Source: Ottelia alismoides (lineage: Eukaryota; Streptophyta; Magnoliopsida; Alismatales; Hydrocharitaceae). Taken from it: a DNA stretch of 64,000 nucleotides. The position numbers and the translations under genes were made by a program. Every line of letters begins with the position of its first letter. The first letter of the stretch is position 1. This document shows positions 34,947-48,960 of the stretch, one piece after another. Where the stretch lies: positions 682,001 through 746,000 of the forward strand of contig JAZKJV010010119.1 in NCBI GenBank assembly GCA_037367405.1, given 5' to 3'. The notes beneath the pieces are model-generated. The model did not search any database. It worked only from the letters and a program-made list of their open reading frames with translations, and had not been told where the DNA came from.

Positions 34947-37412
34947 TGAAGGATACGAGGAATCCTCAAGCGCATCACAGAAGCGTGTTGATCGCATCTC
35001 AAGCAATCGGGATGACTACTCGCACTAGTCCCTAAATGAAGAGGAAATTAAAAAATTTTAAATCAAGTGATGAGACCACATGATCACAAGAACATTTCTT
35101 GGATCGTTTCATCAAACCACAAAGTATTATAAATACCTCATGAAGCATGGTTGTGATTACAAGATCTCTAAAGCAAGAGATCCTCTTGACTCAAGTCCGA
35201 TCTACGAAGATGGCACTTGCGGACGCGATGATGAGACGCGTTCCTCCCGCAATCCTCGATGAAGATCCAAGCCTTGAATCTCCTGATTTCATCCAAAGTC
35301 CGTCGATGGAGATCCACGAGCAATCGAAGTGACAACACAATGACGTAGAGACGATTGCTTGTTCCCTCAAAGCACAAGGTGGACGGCCACCTTAGAGAGA
35401 GAGTAGTCGAGAATGAGAGAAAGAGAGAGAGTAGGCATGTACTCTTTATGTCTCAAAGGGCTAGGGTTTCCCTCTTTATATACTAGTTTGGGAGTCCATG
35501 GATCACAATCCATGGCATACACAAAATCAATGGTTAGATTGATATGTGTATTTAATCAATGGCCTTGATCATTGTTATTCAAAAACAACAACATATTAAT
35601 TTATATTAAATTAAATATATGTTGCGTTATCATCAACATAATTTAATTCAATAAAAAATCAATAATCAAAAGATAATGAGATGATAATTAAAAAAGATAA
35701 TTATCCACACAAAATACATGGGGCGTCACCCATGACCAAGTCATGGGTGACGCCACCACATGCGCTTTGGTGGATTATCCTCCTTTTAATTTATATCATT
35801 ATCTCTTATTTATTTGCAACATTATCCACTAAATTAATTCACAATTAATTAGTGAATATTTCAATCATGCCATTTAAAATATGTGAATCATATTCATAGC
35901 CCAAACTAAATTATAAATTACATTTCCAATTAATTGCTTAATGTGAATCTGATTCACATTAACAACTAACAAATGTTATTTACAAAGGTGCTCTCTCTCT
36001 CTAATATATTATAAATGACATTTATAATATATACACAGATATTATGGATAGCACTATCCACAATCTGCATTTCCTTGATAATTAAATCCCATTTAGTTAT
36101 CTTGGACAATCATTCTCATGATATGAATCCCATTCATATTATTCTTGATAATTAAATCTCATTTAGTTATCAACATCTTGTTGCTTGGATATATAATTCA
36201 TCAAATGAATTATTCTTGAACTCCTTCAAGAATAATGTGCTTTCTCCGCATATACTTGGAGATAAGGACAGGGTGATTGTATTGTTCCACGTATAGTGAC
36301 TTGGATGTTGAGATCTCATCTCAAATCTAGATCTCACAGACCTCCCATAGATGCTTGAATAAATCAAGTCCGTATACTTAATCTTCTCATTGCATCTGAA
36401 TCTCATTCATATCAATGTCCACACTTGGACTAAGATCAAGTTACTTCTCTACTGAGAGGAGTCACTAAAATCAAGACCTGTTTCATCACTCCCTCGGAAT
36501 GGAAGCGTCATGGTTATACAATTGTTTATGATCACATCACCCTCAGGTATTCCCAATACCTGCACATCCTGCATACTTGAAGACCTATGATCAACCTGAA
36601 GATGAAGATCAATTTTACATTGTCTTCTTCAGGGTTCGATCACCAAGTTTCACAATCTTGGTCATTGGGAATCAGTATCGATCATATGCTTTCCCAAAGC
36701 ATATATCATATCTTCAAATTCTTGTCATGCTTCCAAAGCACGACGAACATGCATGGAATTTGATCGGTCCTAATACCTCATGATTGAGCTCATGTCTTCC
36801 AGTTCATATGCGAACATGTATGATCCCTTTGAGAGATCGTATTACTCATATGCCTTTACATGCACACCAGCTCGCTGGTGTATAGACCTTGGTTAGGTCA
36901 TCAACCTATGGGTCTGCCAAATGTACACACTTAGACATATAGTAACACATTTGTCTCCGGTCAAAGGATGTGTGCCTATGTTGTGATAGCATTCAACATA
37001 GGACTTAGGTTATCTCGATCTCGTTAAGTCAACCCTTTGACCTAACTAATCTGACACCTCTGAATCATTATTCCCATGCAGAGGACCTGCATCAAGAGGT
37101 CGGCCAGATATCTGCCTATGTGAGAAAGGATTGTTATCTCCTACTCAGGCTGGAGATCATCTCTTAACAATCATTTGACGATGCTTGATGAGTCCTTAAT
37201 CTAACCCTTTAGATATTCATCCAAGCACCAGCCTCTATGATTCAATTATTGAATCAATAGTTGTTTGATTATTGAGATGACCATGGTACATAACCCTAAT
37301 TGTACGAAGGGACCTATTATGCAAATTATTTATTCTTCAATTCAGATCTGGGAATGATATGTGCAATAACATTTATTGCATAATGGCTCGTTGTGGGCTC
37401 GCATGTCCAACA
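34947..37412 (-). repeat. Ty1/copia 3' LTR (2,466 bp)
   Basis: Minus strand starts TGTTGGACATGCGAGCC and ends TATCCTTCA. It aligns with 42,850-45,298 throughout with scattered differences. The CA at the end is intact here. Confidence 0.85.
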
Positions 37413-37430
37413 ATATCCCACTAGCCCAAA
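37413..37430 (-). other. Polypurine tract of the copia element
   Basis: Minus strand TTGGGCTAGTGGGATAT directly before the LTR TGTTGG, the usual copia arrangement. Confidence 0.7.
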
Positions 37431-39800
37431 GAGCCATTAATGGGCTATTCATTTAAACCCACACTCATGTGACAATCATAGGCTATTTATAAAATATCTA
37501 GGTAAGCTGATCAATCACTCTGTTCCCGCAAGACTACACCAAGTCCTTTTACGTCACTTGCATATCCTCAGTAACAATGCTCGCATCTAATGTGAATGTT
37601 GCATCTAATGCAACCAATACTCCATCTTGTCAATCATAGTGTCCTTGAAACTTCAGCTCAAAAAATTATTATTATAACCAATATGTAATTTCTATTATCC
37701 TTATTAGAATACCCTTATCCCTGGAGATATCTATCTCCTAAGGTATTCGCAGTTAAGACCTTTTAGATCTCCATCTAAAAGTATTAATTTCTTGAAGATA
37801 AGACTTAGAGATCACTATCTCTAAAGCCTTGTCATCTTTGAAGATATTGTTATTACTGCAATTAAGTGTTCTATCTCCATAGTAGGATTAGTAACAGTTT
37901 ACTACTCCTACTGCATGGCAGACATCTAGCTTTTGTACACATCTAGCATAATTTCAACTTCTCGTAACTGATGCACAAAAGGGCAACCAGTTTTAGCATT
38001 CACTTCCTCAACTCTTTGAGGTGCTATCCCTTTAGATAGGTCAGTACCAAATCTTAAGGGAAGGAAGCCTTTCTTGGAATTTCCAAGAATGGAATATATA
38101 CAAATGTGATGATCCCAATACCCTCTTCTCTTTGCTTCTCAACACCTTCAGAACTAAGATCCAAGAGGCATCTTTTGAGATCATATCTCAAGGTATGGAA
38201 TAGCCAGATCATAAAACATTTATTATCATCCTTATATCATTCCAAATGATTAGGATATTATCTACATTTAGCATGATTAACACAATGGAACTCCCACTAA
38301 GCTTCACATGGTACACCAAGATCATATCTGAAATTATAACATTTATAATTTCATCAAATCTTATGTTCCAACAACAAGAAGTTTATTTGAGTCTATAGAT
38401 GGATTTCTTTAGCTTTCACACCTTACTTTCCCCAATCATGAAGCCCTGGGGCTACTTCATGTGAATATCCTCAGAAAGATATTCTTAGAGGAATGCAATC
38501 TTGACTTACATCTTGAGGATGCAATAGTCAAGTTGTGTAGCTAAGGTTAGCAATATTCTGATGATTTTAAGCATGGTCACCGAAGAGCAAGTCTCATTGC
38601 AAGCAATGTCTTCTCTTTCGATGTGTAGCTCATGGCTATGAACCGTGCTTTGAAGCTCTCTACCTTCTCATTAGGTTCCCTCTTTCTCTTGAAGATTCAT
38701 TTTCACCTTAATGGGTCTAACCCTTATAGGTGGATCCTCGAGGGTCCATATACAACACTTATATACGAAGTCTACTTTAGACTTTATTGCTAATATCCAT
38801 CTTTCCATGTCATGATCCTCAGGAGCTTCATCACATGAAGTCCGATCATTGTCAGACTTAACTGACACATGGAATACATCCTCAAACCCATTAGTGTTTC
38901 ATCTTTAATTGTCCTTTTAGTTCCCGATTTCAGAAGCCTCATTATGCTCTAAAGATTAAATGAGTTCATACACTTCATTTTCATCTTGATTCTCAAGAGA
39001 GTCATCCTCTAAGAATCACATTCTCAGAGATGAGATCTTTTATGAATCTCAGGGTCATAAAGTAGGTATCCAATATCATCCTTTATTTTCCTAATGAAGT
39101 AGAGCTCTCAAGTGCTAGATTCCATCTTACATGCATGGAACCTTATTAAGGATATATATATTGTAGTCTCTACTACAAATATAAACCTGGAAACTAAGGG
39201 ATAATTATGCTAAAATTAATCATTGATCAAATCACGTCACACATGATCCAATTTTATCTCCCTACAACTCCATCAAGTTTAGGTGTATTAGGAGGATTGA
39301 GATAGAAATGATATTCATATCTTCATAAGGTATTCTTTGAATTCATCTAATAGGTACTTGCTACCTTGGTTAGATCAAATTCATTTAATCTTCCTTCAAA
39401 CTTTGGTTCTAAACCAAATGTGAAATCTTTGAACATTTCAAAGGTTTCTCAGGTGAAGAGAAGAAATCTCATATCATACATAATTTTCAATAGATATCAC
39501 ATATCCATAATGTTCACTATGATATAGATGTTCCGCATACTTCAATATGTAAGAGATCCCGAACACCTTGACATCTCACACCTTTCCTAAGAGAAGGGTA
39601 TATTGGACATTCTTCGAATACAATATTCACAAGTAAGTAAGATTTGAAATTTCAGACATTATAAAGTTTCATATCTTACTAGTCTATTGATCTCATCAGC
39701 AGACATATGTCCAAAACTTGATGTCAAATCATTGTCAAATGATCTTCATCCTCCTATTGATCTTATAAAGGTTTTAATTTTCAATATTAGAAATCTTAAT
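37431..39800 (-). pseudogene. Ty1/copia pol remnant: integrase, RT, RNase H
   Basis: Pieces in pol order on the minus strand. Integrase: around 39,150-39,420, LNPPNTPKLDGVVG (family form NPP.TPQ.NGVAER; the catalytic E position reads G), then an ILNKVP piece. RT start: 38,671-38,868, MERWILAIKSKVDFVYKCC..WTL (family W..A...E..S). RT core: 38,239-38,277, LNVDNILIIWND, where the family has YVDDILLIGND, so the catalytic pair D-D has become D-N and the tyrosine N. RNase H part: 37,431-38,200, broken. Stops and frame changes separate the pieces, so no functional product is possible. Confidence 0.7.
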
Positions 39801-40092
39801 GAACCATTATATAATTTTCTAATTTTGTGGACTCCACTAGATGTTAGATTACTATCTGAAATATATCCATTATAACTCTTTATGATAGTTGTATCTCAGA
39901 ATTCATGTTTATTTCCAACATTTAGAAACAAACAATGAGTGTATTCTAATATCTAGGTGATAGAGACATTCTCTAAGACTAAGAGCTCTCCCAATGAGAA
40001 TATGAAGTCCATCTATCCAACAGAGATTATTGCAATAATTACATCAATATCCATGTAGATGACTATTAAACCTTAAGATCAAATTTCTAATA

Positions 40093-40136
<44 letters not shown>

Positions 40137-42831
40137 ACCAATTGCAAATGTCATTAGAAGATTGGGATACAATTATCAGACTTTATCTTATGAAATAAGT
40201 AAGTCAGAGTCAATGATTATATGTAGATTATTCTGATGCTCTATCTCAGTCCTTCACTAAGGATTTTAGAAAGATTTGATAGTCATACTATCAACACATC
40301 AATTTATTGCAGTATTGGCATTCATCCAACTCTTTCGATGTCATATGGAAGTCACAGAAGTATAAACAACTATTCAACTTTACTTCTCACATGGGTCTAA
40401 CCCACACATCCACTGTGCTCTCTTCATCTATAAACAACCATTGTTCAAGACAAATAATCTCTTATGTTGAATTCAAAAGATTTCAATACAAGAGGACTTC
40501 AGCATGCTTCATTAAATTCATAGAAAATGATTATTATGAAGCTTTATGAATGACTTGAGTATAGATAGTAGAATGATGACACTCATCGTATCTGCATACA
40601 TCTTAACTCTTAGAGACTTAGGTTCAGGTAGGTATTCAAATATTTTGAATACATCATCTCGTTTGAGCTACCATTCTGCATAATGCAAAGAACCATGTCA
40701 TTCATGATTAAATGTCTAGAGCACATATGTATGCCAGAACATCTTCTTAGATTTTGTAAAGATTATATTGACAATTGCGATCATCATCGACATGTCACTT
40801 CCAAAGTACACTCGATGAAAGATCAAGACTATAGAGACATACATACCCTAAGGTGATGTCTTATTGTCTTATTTAATTGTCATTCCTCATTATGTTGAGG
40901 AAACTTGCACATTGCAACCACATACATTATGTGTTCAATTACAAGTACAATATCTGGATCATGAGTCCAATCCTTGATATTTTACTGGTTATTATTGAGT
41001 ATAACGTTGAGTGGGTTTAATGAAGGATTATCTGAAATAAGAAATTTGTATAAGGGTATATATATTATATATACATATTATACTTTGATTTAGGAATTTT
41101 TATATCAAAGTTGTCTTGCCTTGTCAACAATGAAAGTTCATTCACTTAATCACTTTCAATGCAAGTGATATTCTTACCATTATATCTCTAGCAAGATCTG
41201 AGATCTCCTTTCCTAACTTCGTCACATCCCAATAATATGAGAACTTGTGACTCCGATAAAAAGAAGTGGGAACACATTCCACCTTGCAAGTCCAACTTGC
41301 ATCTCCCAATTCGGTCTTTAATACCCAATCCCACCATCCCTAAGGTGATGTTGACCCGTCATTAATTGAACCAACCGTCAACAGGCTTAATACTCACTAT
41401 ACGCAATCCAATATCGCCCCAATAATATGAGGACTCGATATTGGGGTCACTACGTATACGGCCTTATTCTTTCGAGAAGCAAAGAACCCGATCCAAATAA
41501 ATTGTATATAGGATATGTCACTTCGGATAGGCGTCTCCTATGTACAAAATTTGGCGAAGAAATCCTTTGCCTTGACGGGAGACCATGGATGTCACTTATG
41601 TGATATTTCGCCTCATATTCTAATTATAATTAATTATCATGAATTATATTCACATAATTAATTCTTCCAAGGGAAATACACATCTATTAACAATTTAGTG
41701 CTTTTAATATGATATAATTAATTTAATCACATTAAATTAATTATCAATCTAATTTTCAATCAACAAACTTGATTATTACTTGAATAGTAGGTATAATCTC
41801 AAAGTACATATTATTCGAATTTTAATAATTAGAAAAATACACTTTGATTTCTCCAGCATTATCGAGTCCCTACCCGTTGTCATGGCCAGTACCGACGAGA
41901 GTGGGACGGAGCACAACCGGTGCAACCTGCTACCCCAATGCTCTCCGACTAGACACCATATCCACCTCAGGAAAGGATAATACTAGATAGATCATTGTAT
42001 ACTTTGAGATGCTCATCGGTTTTTCAACCGAAATTATACCATATACTATTCATCAAAACCATTTTCATAATATTATAAGGAGATTTAATAAACAAATCCT
42101 CAATCCTATTTAAGCAAGAAGATTTTGCATGTAAAAGTTATCCTACAACTATTGTAGGATAAACTAGGGTTTTGCATGAAAACAATTTTTGTTGATGATT
42201 TCATATCAACCAATTATAAACAAGATCAACTATCTTATCATTATGGTTATTGAAATGTCATTCAAGGAATTGATTATCACCTTTAAATATTTCACAAATA
42301 TTTATCAATAATCATTTCAGAAAATTAACAATTAATTTTCATCAATTTATTTGAATGACTTATCACAAGGTTCATGATCAAGTTTGTTAATTTCCAGCAG
42401 TGACCCCTACTCACTAAAATTAACTTATCTAGATCAATTTAAATCCAAATTTCGCAAAATCAGTTTCCTAAGATTGCCAATTTTATTTATGACAGAATCC
42501 AAGTGAGTTTCACGCATTTTAAGACGCATCAAAACAGTAGTTAACTCATTAATCACGTTCAGATCTGCAGTTCCCGCAACAGTGAATACATGTTTATTTA
42601 AAAGGCCATATCTTGAGCAAATGAAATCCAAATTTCATAAACTCAGATCCTATGGTTTCTTTATTTAATGGGGAACAAAATTCAATTAAAATTTCGTGTT
42701 TAAACAATTTAAACAGTGTCAAAAAATTCAATTAAACAGAGGTGCGAAAATTGAAATGCGATAAAACTTTCGCAACCCTTTCAAACCCAAGTCATCCTTG
42801 GTTCATGGATCGTATCCAAAAGCTTTTCCAA
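39801..42831 (-). mobile_element. Copia internal region, gag side, no recognisable gene
   Basis: Expected to hold gag, protease and the integrase N-terminus, but I see no zinc knuckle or other motif. 41,210-41,620 has a different texture (higher GC, two CCAATAATATGAG words 187 bp apart) and may be an inserted or unrelated piece. Confidence 0.4.
40097..40133. repeat. (AT)n microsatellite
   Basis: About 37 bases of uninterrupted alternating A and T within the copia internal region. Confidence 0.9.
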
Positions 42832-42847
42832 CCAGGATATGATACCA
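42832..42847 (-). other. Primer-binding site, tRNA-iMet type
   Basis: Minus strand TGGTATCATATCCTGG, two bases or fewer after the LTR end. The plant copia PBS usually starts TGGTATCAGAGC (complement of initiator tRNA-Met). Confidence 0.75.
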
Positions 42848-42849
42848 CT

Positions 42850-45298
42850 TTAAGGATACGAGGAATCCTCAAGGGCATCACGGAAGCATGTTGATCGCAT
42901 CTCAAGCGATTGGGGCGACTAGTCTCACCAGTCGCTAGATGCAGCGGAAATTAAAAAAATTTAAATCAAGTGATGAAACCACATGATTACAAGAACATTT
43001 CTTGGATCGTTTCACCAAACCAAAAAGTATTAAAAATACCTCTTGAAGCGTGGTTGCGATCACAAGATCTCTAAAGCAAGAGATCCTCCTGACTCAATTC
43101 CGATCTACGAAGATGGCACTTGCGGGCGCGATGAGGAGACGTGTTCCTCCCGCAATCCTCGATGAAGATCCAAGCCTTGAATCTCCTGATTTCGTCCTAC
43201 GAAGTACGTCAATTGAGATTTCACGAGCAATCGAAGTGACAGCACAACGGCGTGGAGACGATTGCTTGTTCCCTCAGAGCACAAGGTGGATGGCCACCTT
43301 AGAGAGAGAGTAGTCGAGAAAAAGAGAGAGAGAGTAGGCGTGTACTCTTTATGTCTCAAAGGGCTAGGGTTGCCCTCTTTATAAACTAGTTTGGGAGTCC
43401 ATGGATCAGAATCCATAGCATACATAAAATCAATAGTTAGATTGATATGTGTATTTAATCAATGGCCATGATCATTGTTGTTCAAAAATAACAACATATT
43501 AATTTATATTAAATTAAATATATGTTGCATTATCATCAACATAATTTAATTCAATAAAAAATCAATAATCAAAAGATAATGAGATGATAATTAAAAAGAT
43601 AATTATCCACCCAAAATACATGGGGCATCACCCATGACCAAGTCATGGGTGACGCCACCTCATGTGCTTTGGTGGATTATCCTCCTTTTAATTTATATCA
43701 TTCTCTTATTTATTTGCAACATTATCCACTAAATTAATTAGTGAATATTTCAATCATTCCATTGAAAGTATGTGAATCATATTCACAGCCCAAACTAAAG
43801 TGTAAATTACATTTCCAATTAATTGCTTAATGTGAATCCGATTCTTATTAATAATTAACAAATGTTATTTACAAGGTTCTCTCTCTCTAATATATTATAA
43901 ATCACATTTATAATATATACACAGAAATTATGGATAACACTATCCACAATCTGCATTTCCTTGATAATTAAATCCCATTTAATTATCTTGGATAATTATT
44001 CTCATAATATGAAGCCCATTCATATTATTCTTGATAATTAAATCTCATTTAATTATCAACATCTTGTTGCTTGGATATATAATTCATCAAATGAATTATT
44101 CTTGAACTCCTTCAAGAATAATGTGCTTTCTCCGCATATACTTGGAGATAAGGACAGGGCGATTGTATTGTTCTACGTATGGTGACTTGGATGTTGAGAT
44201 CTCATCTCAAATCCAGATCTCACGGACCTCCCATAGATGCTTGATTAAATCAAGTCCGTATACTTAATCTTCTCATTGCATCTGAATCTCATTCATATCA
44301 ATGTCCACACTTGGACTAAGATCAAGTTACTTCTCTACTGAGAGGAGTCATTAAAATCCAGACCTGTTTCATCAGTCCCTCGGAATGGAAGCGTCATGGT
44401 TATACAATCGTTTATGATCACATCACCCTCAGGTATTCCCAGTACCTGCACATCCTGCATACTTGAAGACCTTTGATCAACCTGAAGATGAAGATCAATT
44501 TTACAGTGTCTTCTTCAGGGTTCGATCGCCAAGTTTCTCAATCTTGGTCATTTGGAATCGGTATCGATCATATGCTTTCCCAAAGCATATATCATACCTT
44601 CAAATTCTTATCATGCTTCCAAAGCACGACGACCATGCATGGAATTTGATCAGTCCCAATACCTCATGAGTGAGATCATGGCTTCCGGTTCATAAGTGAA
44701 CCTGTATGATCCCTTTGAGAGATCGTATTACTCATATGCCTTTGCATGCACACCAGCTCGTCGGTGTATAGACCTTGGTCATGTCATCAACCTATTGGTC
44801 TGCCAAATGTACACACTCAGACATATACTAACACATCTATCTCCGGTCAGAGGATGTGTGCCTATGCTATGACAGCATTCAACATAGGACTTAGGTTATC
44901 TCAATCTCGTTAAGTCAACCCTTTGACCTAACAAATCTGACACCTCCGAATCACTATGCCCATGCAGAGGACCTGCATCAAGAGGTTGGTCAGATATCAA
45001 CCTACGTGAGAAAGGATTGCCATCTCCTACTCAGGCTTGAGATCATATCTTAACAATCATTTGACGGTGCTTGATGAGTCCTCAATCTAACAATTTAGAT
45101 ATTTATACAAGCTCCAGCCTCCATGACTCAATTATTGAATCAACAGATGTCTGATTATTGAGATGGCCATGGTACATAACCCGAATTGTACCAAGGGACC
45201 TATTATGCAAATTATTTATTCTTCATTTCAGATCAGGGAATGATATGTGCAATAACATTTATTGCATAATGGCTCGTCGTGGGCTCGCATGTCCAACA
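42850..45298 (-). repeat. Ty1/copia 5' LTR (2,449 bp)
   Basis: Direct-repeat partner of 34,947-37,412. The terminal CA has decayed to AA on the minus strand. The minus-strand start TGTTGGACATG at 45,298 is intact. Confidence 0.85.
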
Positions 45299-46658
45299 GT
45301 TAGGTCATTATCAACAAGAGGCATATGTGTGCTTCAAAATATTCTACTTAGGATAATCACTATGACATGTGAATATAGTCTAGTGGACTTAAAGAATTAA
45401 GTTCTATAGACATAAAAAATCTTGATTCCAGTCCCTATAATGGTTTTTGTGAAATAAGTGGATTAAGTTCCAGACTAAGCTCTAGTCTTCATATTTTATT
45501 TAGATTAGTTCAGTTGTCAAAATAATTTAGGAAAAATGCTTATGCAATGCAAAAAAAATTTTTGTGAAGAAATTGTCTGATTTTGAACTTTGTATGGAGT
45601 TTTCTAAAGGGTTTGAAAGTTTTTATGAAGTTTCAAAAACATTTCTCAACTTTTTTGGTTTTTCTGGAAAAGTGTTAGTAAATTTTAAAAGTAATTACAT
45701 ATTTACAAGGGATTTATACCTATTTACAAAGGATTTTATAAAAAAATTAATATTGGTATATACAAGTATTTTTGAAGAATTTTTGCAAGGATATTATCTA
45801 CGATTTGTCAAAATAATTTGAAAACATTCTTACAAACATTTGAAAAACTTATTTTGCAAATACTTTTGCAAAGAACTTTTCAAACATATTTTTACAAGCA
45901 TTTTTTTGCAAACTTTATACAAGAATTAACAAAAGAGATATATTTTCAAATGGTTGAAAAAAATTTACAAAGATTTTTCAAAACATTTTACAACCATCTT
46001 CCAAATCATTTGCAAAATAGTTTCAAACCAATTTTTGCAAATATTTTTCAAATTTTTTCAAACTTACAATAATTTTCAATTTATTTAGCTGTATACCCTT
46101 ACTGAATGTAGTATTACCTGTATTATTGAAAATATAAAAAGTATGAGTTACATCTAACATATATATATATATATACATATATAAGACCCCCCCTATGCTT
46201 AGATCGAACTATGTACTCATAGTGATCAAAGAGTAATAAAGAAAAACATAACTCATGCTAACTATAGAAAAATCTATACTACACCAACTCAAATAAAAGA
46301 ATAGGAAGTTGATCGTCCCCCCATACTTAGGATCAAGTAATCCTAAATATAGCTGAATGTACACAAGCGGGTATGATCGAGGATTAGAATAAATGAAAAC
46401 TCGATGAATCGGCTTGTCTCCCTCTTCACTTAGGGTATAATAGCCCTAATTATAGAACACAATATCAACAAGTTAGAAGACAAGCGAGAGAATGAAGAAC
46501 AATAACTCAATTCGCACTCATCCCCCTATAATTAGGATCTGGTCATCTGAATATAACATTGATGAAAGGGATGAATGTAATAATCGTATCATGAAATAAC
46601 TAAAAGGAAATGAATGAAAAAGAATTAATGAAGAAAACTATTTTGTCTAGCTCTGTGT
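45299..46658 (-). mobile_element. Ty3 internal region, part 2 (non-coding 3' part)
   Basis: Continuation of 34,029-34,946 beyond the copia insertion. 45,300-45,540 matches 27,580-27,780. 45,545-46,080 is AT-rich with poly-A/T runs that give short frames of no significance. 46,193-46,560 is the stem-loop array. Confidence 0.55.
46193..46560 (-). other. Stem-loop array, second copy (decayed)
   Basis: Same order as 28,230-28,523: CTATGCTTAG...CTATAG (46,193-46,266), CATACTTAGGAT/ATCCTAAATATAG (46,323-46,351), CACTTAGGG/CCCTAATTATAG (46,430-46,460), then a half-arm near 46,528. Arms carry several mismatches. Confidence 0.55.
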
Positions 46659-48960
46659 CTAACACTGTCGAGGTTGGAGGGAGATCATCTTGAAATGCCA
46701 CAATGATAAAATTGACAATGGACATGAATGTATCGTGAAGTATGACTTCATAAACTGTCCATAAACAATGAATGACTGTGCATCAGATGGAAATACTGGT
46801 ATGATGATGGTACCATTATCACACGCATTTTTTTCTTCTAAAAAAGACCTTGTCCATTTGCTCTTCAACTTTCCTGGAAATAACTTTAACTTTGAATCAA
46901 ACAACCAAACCTTCTGACGGGACTCGAAAGTCTTTCTCATGATACGATTGTCATGCCATCTTTTGACTTCCTCCTTGTAAATTAGGCTGTTGTCATATGC
47001 ATAGTCTTGAAATTCCAATAATTATTCAAATCAACCTTTCAGTTCTAGCCTGCTTTCTTAGAATCCAAGTTACATATATTGATTGCCCGTAAAAATTTAT
47101 GAATGAATGCCACTATAAAGTGACATGGCTTACCAAATACCAAACAATATAAAGACATACCCAACAGAGATTTATACGTCGTATGATAAGCCCATAAAAC
47201 TGAGTCAAGAAACTACGACCAGTTCTTCCTATTTAGATGAACAAGTTTATGTAAAATTGTCTTTATCTCGCGATTTGAAATTTCGATTAAGCCATTTATA
47301 TGCGGGTGGTAAGGAGATGAGACACGGTGTTCAATGTTGTATTCCTTAACAATATTCTTCACTTCTTTGTTGATAAAATGGCTTCCCCCATAAAAATAAG
47401 CATCTTCGGAATCCTCGATCATGAGATGATATTGTCTTGGAGAAAGTGACACATTATGCGACTATCAGTGAATCGAGCGGGGATAGCCTCAACCCAGTGA
47501 CTTACATAATCTACGGTAAGCAGGATATATTCAAATCCTTCTCTATCAGGAAAGGATCCCTTGAAATCAATACCCCAATCATAAAAAACATATGATATTT
47601 AAATATACTTTAGAGGCATTGTATCCTTAGAGCTGATGGTATCACCCATTTCTAATAGTCAGTACAACCTTTTACATATGTTGTTGCATACTTAAAAAGA
47701 GTCGACTACCAAGGACACATTGAAGAACTTTTGTTGACGTACGCTTCCCAAAATGGTGTCCTCCTTCTTCTGATTTATAGAAATGATTAAGGACACTGGC
47801 ATACTCTTCCTGAGGAGTGCACCTCCTCCAGATGCAATCCACACCCTCACAAAATAGGTACGAATCCTTCCACTAGTAAAATCATATTTCAGACAAGAAC
47901 TTGTCAACCTTTAGCTTCGGCTAATCTTGTGGAACTCTCTTGGAGACAAGGTAGTTTACAATATCGACATACAATGGGAATGCGATGATGGAAAGGATTT
48001 CCTCATGTGGGAAAGTCTCTATGAAAGACAAAATAGTCTAGTTAGGAGTATCCACATCTGAAATTATGGAAAGGTGATCTTCCTCCACAATTTTATTACA
48101 AGTTTATCTCATATTTCTAAGTCAAAATCCTGTAGTATAAGGATCCAACGTAAGTGATGAGGTTTAGCATCATTCTTATTATGTAAGTATCTGCTAGAAG
48201 AGTGATCCTTGTAATAATAACCTTGTATCCAATTAAATGTGATCTCAACTTTTCCGGAGCAAACACAATTGTTAGTAGCTCTTTCTCTGTTACTGTGTAG
48301 TTTCTCTGGGCCTCATCTAGTGTTCTACTAGCATAATAGATCCATCTCGCTTCTATCCCAAGACAACCCCAATAGCATAATATGATGCATCGATCATGAT
48401 TTCCAATGGAAGTGACCAATCCGGTGTACATAGGAAAGATGCATGAGTGACTAGATCTTTCAACTGATTGAAGGCATGGTGAACCTTGTCATCTATAATA
48501 AAATTAGTTCCATACCGAGAAGCTCAGTTAAAGGTCAGGCAATTTTGTTGAAGTCCTTAATGAATTGTCTGTAGAATTCTACATGCCCTAGAAAGGACCT
48601 TAACTACTTCAGAGTTGTGGGTGGCTCAAGCTCGATGATCACCTCCACCTTTGCTGGTTCAACCTCCATGTCTCGCTTGAAGATTACACGACCCAATACA
48701 ATTCTGTCAGTCACAAAGAAGTGATTCTTCTCCCATGAGAGCATCAAATTAACATTGTAATATCTTTAAAGTACTCAATCCAAATAATCAAGAAGTGTAT
48801 CAAAGCTATCTCTGTAGATCGAGAAATCAACTATGAAAACCTCAAGGAAACTACTAAACATGTCTGCGAAAACTGTCAACATACTATTGTTCGCTAAAGC
48901 AGAGGTGCCTAACATCCGATCTTGGAGGAGTATGAAGTGTTTGACAAGTTGAATCCGTCA
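46659..48960 (-). pseudogene. Ty3/gypsy pol remnant: RT, RNase H, integrase
   Basis: Minus-strand order RT, RNase H, integrase. RT core near 48,780-48,895: MLTVFADMFSSFLEVFIVDF, where the family has F-I-D-D-F, so the first catalytic Asp reads Val; then GRVIFKRDMEVEPAKVEVI at about 48,640. RNase H: 48,117-48,431, YYASRTLDEAQRNYTVTEKE. Integrase zinc finger near 47,700-47,850: H, H, C spacing in NHFYKSEEGGHHFGKR..QC. Integrase core: GIDFKGSF (first D kept, about 47,560), a stop after DNIIS, a frame change that removes the second D before GGSHF (about 47,390), and NGLIEISNREIK with the E kept. C-terminal part 46,659-47,018: KVWLFDSKLKLFPGKLKSKW. Stops and shifts break it at several points. Confidence 0.8.

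Larger units (their letters stand above)
34947..45298 (-). mobile_element. Nearly complete Ty1/copia element (10.35 kb), inactive
   Basis: Minus orientation: 5' LTR 42,850-45,298, PBS 42,832-42,847, internal 37,413-42,849, PPT 37,413-37,430, 3' LTR 34,947-37,412. Flanks ATTAG (34,942-34,946) and GTTAG (45,299-45,303) match at 4 of 5 bases, as expected for an old 5-bp duplication. Order integrase then RT then RNase H identifies Ty1/copia. Pol is broken throughout. It has inserted into a Ty3 internal region. Confidence 0.8.

Noticed and set aside
45564..46072. Two Phe/Lys-rich frames of about 85 residues
   Set aside because: AT-rich non-coding part of a Ty3 element with A- and T-runs.
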